From assembly GCA_025602905.1 (NCBI GenBank), contig JAHLKI010000005.1, forward strand, positions 434,001 through 498,000: a stretch of DNA of 64,000 nucleotides. Direction: 5' to 3'. This document shows, piece by piece, positions 56,757 to 64,000 of this stretch; position 1 is the stretch's first letter, and each line of letters starts with the position of its first letter. The position numbers and the translations under genes are program-made. This stretch comes from Phlyctochytrium arcticum. Lineage: Eukaryota > Chytridiomycota > Chytridiomycetes > Chytridiales > Chytridiaceae. Under the pieces are notes generated by a model. The model was not told the origin of the DNA and ran no database searches. It saw only the letters and a program-made list of their open reading frames with translations.

Positions 56757-59247
56757 CTATTGCGTTTGGATGTTGGTGCGGCAGCTATAACCGCAAAAGT
56801 GTTAGAACTTCAATCCAAATTGACCTACAGAAAGAACATACATGGGGCATGTCCGATGGTCCTTCAGCCAGCGATCGACACACTGCAAGACGGGTAAGGA
56901 CACCCAGTCACGAAAACCATATGTGATGAGCAAAAGATACCTCGTCATGGAACCAATGCGCACAAGGCGTGCCCTTCAACTTATCTCCTGGTTCATAGTC
57001 AGTTAGGCAGACTGTGCATCTGGGGCGGTACACTTATTAGTACTTCATCTTTCGCAGGATAAAGTGCGAACTCGTACTTTGCTTCTTCTCCTTTGAGAGT
57101 TCCCGATTTGAACCGCATGGTGGGCAGCTGTGAAATCGTTTCTGCCGGTATCCCATTGGGTAGCGCATTACCAATACGTTCTGAGAGGGCTAGCAGCGCC
57201 TCGTAGCTGGTATCAAGTTCGTCGTCGTTCAGATAGTTTCCCGGTTGCGCAGCCATATCCTGTCTGTAGAGAGATGCTCAACAGGCTGCGGCGAGTACTT
57301 TGAGCATAAGAGTAGCAGATTCACACCTCATCAATTGGGGTATCATTTGGTAGTACGCTTCATCTCGTCGCCCGATACCGCGAGACGCGCCCAGCTGGTC
57401 TGCCAGCTCAAGCGCCGCAATTAGGTTCATGTCCGCCTCTGAAATGTCGTGATTGCGCGTCGCTCGACCGCGGCGTGAGCCATGATCCCGATCATGTCTA
57501 ATAAGAGAAGAAAGAGGATTGCCATTGATCCCCATCAATCCACGGTTGTGCGCGTGAGAGGACGGCACAGAGGAAATATCTTGATACCGGAGATTGGCAA
57601 AAGTTGAGTCCTGACAAGGAAGCAAAGTTACTCTTCATTTCTTTCTTTGCATCAGAGAAATTTGGGAAAATGATACATACTATATCTGGAGGTTGAAGGG
57701 AGCTGTATTCTTCTTCTTGCAACATGCGCGCTAGCTGCTCGTCTGTCATAACGTCTGAAGATGGCCGTATTGGAGGCTGATTTGCAGACACAGTTCGTGT
57801 CGGAACATCCGCCAAAGGCTGACCTCCAAGTCTGTGGGGCTGAATTAAAGAACATGTAAATAAGGATACCTTTCAGAAGTCTGCAGAGGGACCAAACCAT
57901 AAAGCTAGTCCGTTCCGCTGAAGTTTCTGGTGGCCGCTTCGATTTCTTGCCCCCTGCGCTTGAAGCACTACCTCGCGAAGTCGATACCCGCGTTGCATTT
58001 GTGCGGTCCCGCCGTGAAGTTGATTGTGATGATGACGACTCATTACGATCTCGCCCTGACGACGATTGCGAAGATGCGGCAGCATTCATGCGCTCGCGGG
58101 CAGAGTCACTATATATGCCAAGAACTTGAGCTGCTGCTGCAATAGCGTGTCTATCACGCTCTTCTTCAATCTCCCCGTCTCGCTGATGGCGGGACAAGTT
58201 GCTTGTACTAGTCCCGGATCTTCTTGAGCTAGTCGACTTCTGACTTGTTCGTGATCCCTCGTCATCAAATTCTCCCCACAAAGATGTCGGGGGATCGTCA
58301 GCCCCTCTGCGCGAGCTGCTTATTTTCGAATTCGTGCGCTGAGAGGAAGTCTTTGCTTTGGGATGCGGGCTCGTTAGGTCAATAACATCAGTTGGTGGTG
58401 GTGGGATGTAGTCATCATCATCACTCAGTAAAATTGGGTTGGCCAGAGAGCTAGAGCTAGCTTTTGGTCTCGAGAAGTCCCCCGATTCAGTGCCTGCCGG
58501 TTCCTGTCCTGGCCGGAATCGTTTACGTTGCATCTTTGGCAACAGATAATCCACAGTTGTGGCGGTTGGGTCATAGTTACGGATATCACGGATGTAGTCG
58601 GGTGATGCTATTCGGGGAGTGAGTCGGGAGGGTGATGGCTTTTTGATCCGCCTTTGGGGTAGGAAAGGGTCAAGGGTTTTGGTTGAGAGTGATGAAAGGG
58701 TTTCCCGACTAGCTGAGGATAATGTTCTCTTGGATTCCGGCACCGGATCTCCAATACAGATTACGCCGCCGGCACTGTCATTCTGTAACTTTGTTGTCTT
58801 TTTGTTTCCATTCTGTGATGGTCCAAGAAGATCACGGCTTTGACTTTTTTGACGCATAACACCTTTCCCTTTTGTATCGACTCGCCCAAGAGAGAATACT
58901 GGAGATCGCAACCCGTCATCGGAGTCGTCGCTGTCAACAAACTCAACTGGCAAGGTTTGCGATGCAGATGGCCTCGAGAAAGTCCCATCATACAAATTTG
59001 AGTCACTTCTGTGAACATGTTTGTGATTAAGAGTTTGTGTTTTGGATGGGAAAGATAGAGATGAAGTTGATGAAGACTTTTTTGATAACTTCAATGGTCG
59101 TGATGATGGCTGGTAAAGGAGGGGTGGGGACGGCGACGATTCGTAACCTGCTCTTTCATTGAAGCTGGAATAGTCCCTGTCGTTATCCGATTCGTTCCAC
59201 CCAGTCATCCCTCCTCTCGCTTCATTATCGTACGTAGGTTTGCTCAT
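56757..59247 (-). CDS. RING-H2 E3 ubiquitin ligase with long Ser-rich N-terminus
   Basis: Seven exons (minus 59247-57898, 57839-57681, 57610-57327, 57263-57078, 57019-56941, 56882-56842, 56784-56757) give 708 aa. The C-terminus is a complete RING-H2 (CTVCLTDYEPGDKLKGTPC, AHWFHDEC, WLKDHRTCPICRT), with ligands C3H2C3 split over four exons. It is rebuilt exactly by the inferred splices; intron 4 has a perfect TACTAAT branch point. Residues 1-450 are disordered and Ser/Arg-rich, with acidic SUMO-interaction-like patches (DVIDLTS, ILLSDDDDY, VICIG). A short helix TDEQLARMLQEEEYSS near 470 recurs in related RING ligases. Together this suggests a ligase with SUMO-dependent or nuclear targeting, which is inference. 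The frame stays open about 45 codons upstream of the ATG without another ATG, so an upstream exon is possible. Confidence 0.87.
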
Positions 59248-59884
59248 GCCCTTTGCCGTCCGGGAATGACTCGACGTTGGCTTCAAGCGGAAGCACAATA
59301 CCCGACTGGGAGAAAACTCCAAAGGAGACTCAAGAACAATTGAACCTTCGGGTTCTTCCAAGCCGCTATGGAATATGTATAGCAAGTTGAATTGCTACGT
59401 TAAAACAAAGTTAGAACCTCGTCATTATTCCAAGTGTGGGAAATCTACCTTTTTTACAGTCAAAATACTTTTTGCTTCTTAAAACTTGACGGCAAAAGAC
59501 TTGACAACTTTCCACTGTCTTTATACTAGCCCTCGTACAATAAAGCTTTGACAAGGTCCCGACTTCTGGAGGTCCAAATGCCAACTCGCCAGTTCTCGAC
59601 CTGCAATTCATTTCGCGTTGAGAGAATGAGCTAGGGTTCTTTATGACATCAAATTGCGATTCGAGGAAGAATCATAACGATGGTCTACTTGAGATTAGAT
59701 ACAATAGACGTGACAGGGGTACTATGTTACAAGGGGGGGCATGATCAGTGCTCGCTGGGGTGAGGAAATCCCGATGATTTCTTCGGTTTTGATGCATGAT
59801 CATACAGAAGCGGAGTCGATCAGGCTAGGGAAGAATGATGTCCCTGTCCTTCCGACAAGGGGAAAGAGATGAGGTTCGTTTTGC
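59248..59884. other. Intergenic region, 637 bp
   Basis: Upstream of the RING-H2 gene and beyond the ERV46 stop. Contains a G7 run (59732-59738) and two copies of GCATGATCA (59739 and 59794). No gene seen. Confidence 0.5.
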
Positions 59885-61427
59885 TTAACCAGCTTTTCCA
59901 AGATCGAGCTTGCGCTTCAAAGTCTTCTCCGTAGTATAAATAAACGAATCCAAAATGCCGGCAACGGTAAACATTCCACCCACGACGGCGCAAATATCGG
60001 TCAAGAAATGAGACAACGGCTTGCGATATTCTGTGTACGTGATAAGCATCGGAGAAATATCGTAGTTGAGAAATACGCCTGTTCAAAAAAAAGGGTTTAG
60101 TGGTATGCGGGTTGCGTGAAATTCTGCTATACGAACCTGGTAGTCCTCCCGATCCCGAGCGCGGCGCGGTATCTCGCTCGTGTTCCGTCGCCGAAAACTG
60201 GTTTGTATTTATGACTGTACCATTCATGAATTTGAAGCGAGTGCTGACCACTTTGATATAGTACTGGTACATGTAATATTCTGCAATAAAGGTGTTAGAT
60301 GGAAAAGCTAGAGGCAGCCTACGAGCTTACCCTTTGTGGTATGCTTGCTTACACCATCCAATGGATTGGCAAACCCAACCATTCGACCGAACGATAGAGA
60401 ATTGATGGTATGGGAGAAGTCAAACTTGTGCTGCCTGAGGTATGGCTGCAAGTCGTGAACGTGCATCCCGCTTTGCAGGAAACTTTTGCCGGGAGCTAAA
60501 TGGAAATTTCCGGCAACTTTGTTGACCTCCACGCTACCCCATATATTGCATCCTTCCTTTGATTGGGTAGCAATCTTTTCTGCCCATCCTTCTGCGACAC
60601 ACTAGGAGGTATCAGACATTTTAGATCAAACAATGCCTGTATAGATCGACGCCAGTCTCTAACCTGCTCAAATCTTGTCAAGTCAGCAATAGACCATGCT
60701 TTCTCAGCATATGCTTTTTGGACAGATTCACAAGTGTTACAACAATTGCCCTCCGGAGGCGGTGCACCGTAGCAACTTCCGCAGAAGTTGGGGTCTACCG
60801 CTTTTGATTGAGGGGTATCCTTCGACTCCCCAATCGCTGCAGAACCTTGTCAGTCTACACGAAGCGTAAGGAATACGGGGATTGTTTCTATCTCACCTCC
60901 TTTCTCAGCTTCAATGTGTCGACCTTGCTCGTCCAAACGGACTTTGTAGATTGTGGACTCAATGTCGTTCTGATGTTCACCAGCAACATCCATGACGTCT
61001 ATTGTCAGAACTAATGTATCGAACAGAATCAAGAAAGTCAGCTCGTAAGTTTGTTGTGCATAATATCCTCGTTGTCTTACGGTAGCATGGAACTTTTGGG
61101 ACAGATATATTCAGATTGATCCAAAGTTTCTCTTTCCGTGCTTTGTCGACTTCCAAGCTTGGTTGCATCTCGATTCTACGCCAATCTATGAACTCCGAGA
61201 ACAAGAGTATGACAATCACCACCGCTGAGGCCAGTGTAACTAAGGGTCTCGTTCAGATATGGCTGATTCCGGGAAGTAGACTTTCATGATTTTTAGGTAC
61301 CTGCTGCACCAGACGTCGTCTTGACGCGAAAGTCCTCTATTGGCTTAGCGTAGGCATCAAAGTCCTTCAACTTTTCCAGGAAGCCGCTCGATTTCACCGC
61401 GTGCGATGTTCGTCGGCGGAGCGACAT
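59885..61427 (-). CDS. ERV46: COPII vesicle protein ERV46 (ERGIC-3)
   Basis: Seven exons (minus 61427-61301, 61239-61081, 61010-60897, 60836-60664, 60601-60331, 60280-60137, 60078-59885) give 393 aa. N-terminal cytosolic part with LEKLKDFDAYAKPIEDFRVK, a membrane helix (VTLASAVVIVILLFSEFI), a lumenal domain with the family's cysteine clusters (CGSCYGAPPPEGNCCNTCESV and CVAEGWAEK), and a second membrane helix near the end (FLTDICAVVGGMFTVAGILD) followed by a basic tail (KTLKRKLDLGKAG). The protein cycles between ER and Golgi with Erv41 in COPII vesicles as a cargo receptor. Sequence between cysteines (YYMYQYYIKVVST) matches the family. All splices conserve phase and family sequence. Confidence 0.96.
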
Positions 61428-61806
61428 CTTTGGATCTTGCGAAAAGCTTGAGGAGCTGATTCGTGTTGACTATCTGCTTCGACGGACGAAAAGCTTTGTG
61501 CGTGCTCTCAAGTCTTTATCCAAGTGCAATTTCAAGTGGCTCGAAGCGCCGACTGAAATCTTGAGGTGAGGTGCACCGGTGCACCCTGGCGTTTGCCCAG
61601 GCGTTTGCCAGCAGAATCTCCAGAATCTTTGAATGACTGCGCCGGGCAAGTTGCGCAGCACCAAACAAGTGTTGGATCATCGATAGAAAGCACAACCAAT
61701 ATGAGACATACATACAAGGCGACAGACCCCCAGGTCGCTAACACTCCAGTCGGTCCTCAAACAGAAAAGAGGGCAGTACATCAAATGAATAAGAGATCTA
61801 ATCTAG
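61428..61806. other. Intergenic region with a 16-bp palindrome and a direct repeat
   Basis: Upstream of ERV46 and 3' of the carboxypeptidase gene. Has GGTGCACCGGTGCACC (61570-61585), a perfect palindrome, followed closely by two GGCGTTTGCC copies (61588-61597 and 61600-61609). These lie 143-182 bp upstream of the ERV46 ATG. Confidence 0.6.
61570..61609. promoter_or_regulatory. Palindrome plus direct repeats upstream of ERV46
   Basis: A 16-bp perfect palindrome made of two tandem GGTGCACC units, each itself palindromic, followed by two direct 10-bp repeats spaced 12 bp apart. The arrangement suggests a multi-site promoter element. Confidence 0.5.
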
Positions 61807-63854
61807 CTACAATTCTTGAAAGTTACGAATAAGCTCATGGAAGAAGCCAACAGCTTCTGCATACGAATCGATAGCAATGTGTTCGTTGACTGTATGTACA
61901 CCAAAGATCTTGTTCGAGCGCAGAGGATCGTATCTAATGACAAATGTCAGAATCTCACCGGGTGTCCAAGTAGCAGATTGAGTAAAACTTTACCGGTAAA
62001 TATTGCGAGTCAGATCCCAGTAATGTCGCGTATCCGTGTTGGCCGCCATCAAAACGGGAGCCACAATGATTTCAGTGTTGATGGGTTCCTCGGAAAGCAC
62101 GGCTTGAGTGTCCTTACGGGTCCAATCGTGACTCGAGACATGTCGTACCGTCCCGGAAAGCAGATCCCAGGCGCGGTCGTTTTTGAACGGTGAAATGGGG
62201 GCCGGCTCCAAAGCACCCCGGTATGTGGCAACGTGGATGGTGCCTTGCCAATCCTCCTTCTTGCTGCTGTGACTGCAAGATTCAGCTGTCCAGTTGCGGC
62301 CATTGTGATCCGTGAATATGAATTCCAGGCCCATTCCGCTAATTGCCTCCAGAACGTGTTTTCGAATTTCAGCCTCTACCAGTGTCACATTCATGTGAAC
62401 AGCAATTCGGTTGTTTATTGATGCGGTAACCTCCTCTGGAAGTGCATTTACTAGGAAACGGTAAGTCACCCAACTCTTTTTGAAGAACGGCTAGACAAAA
62501 ACGTACGTTTGACTCCACCGTTGATCATATCAGCCGCCTGCGATGTGGCCATCATGTACCTCAACTGAGGAAAGCCGCTCAAATATCGGACCAACGCGGG
62601 CCGGAATACCTTTACTTTGTTGATAGCTTCGCGCAACCACCGACTCATTTTGGGTGCAAAACGCGCTTCGCAGCGTAAGAGTTCCAAAAATGGGTTTTCG
62701 TCACCAAGGACAGGCTCGTACGGATGATCCTCAAGATTCGCAATGATGCGAGACATGATTCCGATGCCAGTATGCGTAGGTGGAATGGATGAATGACCAC
62801 CAGGTGTTTTGACGGTAATGTCTACATCAGCGTAGCCCTTCTCGGATACTCCGATTTGAGCAATAGTGGCGCCGTTCTTGGAGAAAATGTCGGGGCCTTC
62901 ATCCACAAGCAATTCTACCTTATCTTTCAGACCACGATCCAATAATGCTTGAGCCAGGTATTTCGCGCCCTATCGATTCAATGGGATTAGCACGAGTTAT
63001 CAAAAAGACATCAGAACAACACAAGACGTACATGGTACCCACTAATCTCTTCATCAAAGCCAAAAGCGAGAATCACTGTCCGCTTTGTTTCCATTCCAGC
63101 CAACAGTAGCGTGTTGACGGCTTCCATAATAGACACCAGAGTAGACTTGGTGTCCACACTTCCTCGACCCCAGACGTACTCCCCGTCAACATGGCCTGAA
63201 AAGGGAGGGTGCGCCCACTGATCCAAGGAAGATGCTGCCACTGGAACAGTATCGATGTGGGAACAGAGCACTAGAGGTTTGGCGTCAGATTCGGATCCTT
63301 GCCATGTGTACAGCAAAGCATATCGGTTGATGACTTCCAGAGACAACTTTTCGTGACTGTTGGCAAACGTGTCAATGCAAGCTTCAACAAATGTCCCGGT
63401 CCACTTACACAAGCGGAAAAGCCTCATGCAGCCATTCTCGGAACTTGACCAACCCATCTCGTTCGGGTGCATCAGGTCCGTCAGCGGGTGGAGGCACATC
63501 ACGCAAAAAGTCAAACGTTTCCGTGTTGATTCGTACGGCTTGAGCCAGACGCTCAGCAGCTTCCAAGCGCCATTGCGAGTTATTCTTCAAGAGACCTTCA
63601 TAGTACTGCTCCGTGATGTCGGGGCGCTCCTTGGGCAGAAGCGGGTCAACTTGCTGGCAATACTCTGATTTGCTGTCCGCGGCGTTTCGGAAGGGGTGGC
63701 AGGCCAGGAGGAACACGATACTGACCACGGTGAGCACGGAAACCCACCGCAGATTGAATCGCGCGAGTATGGGCGGTCTGCCAGGCTTCCGCGTAGAGTT
63801 GGGAGGTGTAAGCAGCGTCTCACCCTCGTGGATCTGCGACTTTGAACTCGCCAT
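61807..63854 (-). CDS. CPS1: M20-family metallopeptidase, carboxypeptidase S type
   Basis: Five exons (minus 63854-63409, 63356-63032, 62969-62507, 62450-61994, 61933-61807) give 605 aa. A single membrane anchor (VSVLTVVSIVFLLACHPF, about 36-53) follows a short basic cytosolic tail, as in vacuolar carboxypeptidase S. Catalytic residues of the M20A dizinc site are visible: LCSHIDTVPV (metal His and general Asp), WGRGSVDTK (bridging Asp), GFDEEISG (Glu-Glu), VDEGPDIF and the final VHTVNEHI histidine. The dimerisation lid lies between (VKTPGGHSSIPPTH). It should release C-terminal residues from short peptides in the vacuole lumen after sorting via the multivesicular body, as for yeast Cps1. The last exon completes the active site. 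Confidence 0.93.
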
Positions 63855-64000
63855 CTTTCAACGAATTTACACTACAAGATCACTGCGTCGGCCGGGCTGC
63901 GTTGGACATCGTCATTTTGTGGCTTGACTTTGCGGCCGTCTGACCGTCAAAGTTCAAAATTCGACATCTCAAGCACGATGGCAAGACTTTCATTTCATTG
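63855..64000. other. Upstream of the carboxypeptidase gene, window end
   Basis: 146 bp to the end of the window. No gene, and no core promoter element that I would name. Confidence 0.4.

Overview
The window is nuclear DNA of a zoosporic, early-diverging (chytrid-like) fungus. The base composition is moderate, genes are close together, and introns are short (mostly 45-70 nt) with GTRNGT donors and TACTAAT/CTNAC-type branch points. Several genes are typical of fungi: a SIP5-type RING/UIM protein, an ERV46, a vacuolar-type M20 carboxypeptidase, a GATA factor, and a URA2 whose dihydroorotase domain has lost its metal-binding histidines. Others are expected in flagellated early-diverging fungi and are absent from the usual Dikarya models: a three-domain doublecortin protein and a true E2F factor. 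This placement is an inference from gene content; no rRNA or species marker is present. I saw no tRNA, rRNA, transposon or CRISPR array.

Layout. 0-9 kb: SIP5-like RING protein, a large F-box/LRR protein, a PAP2 lipid phosphatase, a small acylated-looking PPxY protein. 9.6-10.6 kb: a five-exon F-box protein. 11.5-14.2 kb: triple-doublecortin protein. 14.8-21.1 kb: a 1,882-residue AGC kinase with three Ras-association/ubiquitin-like segments and a PH domain. 21.3-22.4 kb: DUF599 membrane protein. 23-31.3 kb: two Q-rich regulators on the minus strand, a LisH/LUFS co-regulator and a GATA factor. 31.3-34 kb: a long intergenic region rich in palindromes. 34-41.6 kb: URA2 divergent from the SDH assembly factor SDHAF4. 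41.7-47.4 kb: NDC80 and E2F. 47.4-49.2 kb: a second palindrome-rich intergenic region with an inverted E2F site pair. 49.2-52.5 kb: MT-A70 methyltransferase and GTR1/RagA. 52.6-55.3 kb: an unresolved minus-strand locus. 55.3-64 kb: WDR83, a RING-H2 ligase, ERV46, carboxypeptidase S.

How the genes relate. This is ordinary eukaryotic synteny, not an operon, but themes recur: cell-cycle and DNA genes (E2F, NDC80, MT-A70, URA2), secretory and vacuolar genes (ERV46, CPS, GTR1), ubiquitin ligases (two F-box proteins, two RING proteins) and cytoskeleton or signalling genes (doublecortin, RA-PH-AGC kinase). The most interesting observations are: the modular RA-PH-AGC kinase with a repeated KLAGFFG-like motif; the triple-DCX protein; an MT-A70 enzyme with DPPL instead of DPPW; a composite MluI-box/E2F element in front of that methyltransferase; and a 10-bp palindrome, TACTCGAGTA, found five times and only in the upstream regions of the two transcription-factor genes (GATA and E2F).

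Exon boundaries were worked out by hand from splice signals, reading phase and protein continuity. In nearly every gene listed the coding exons add up to an intact frame. Exceptions are flagged.
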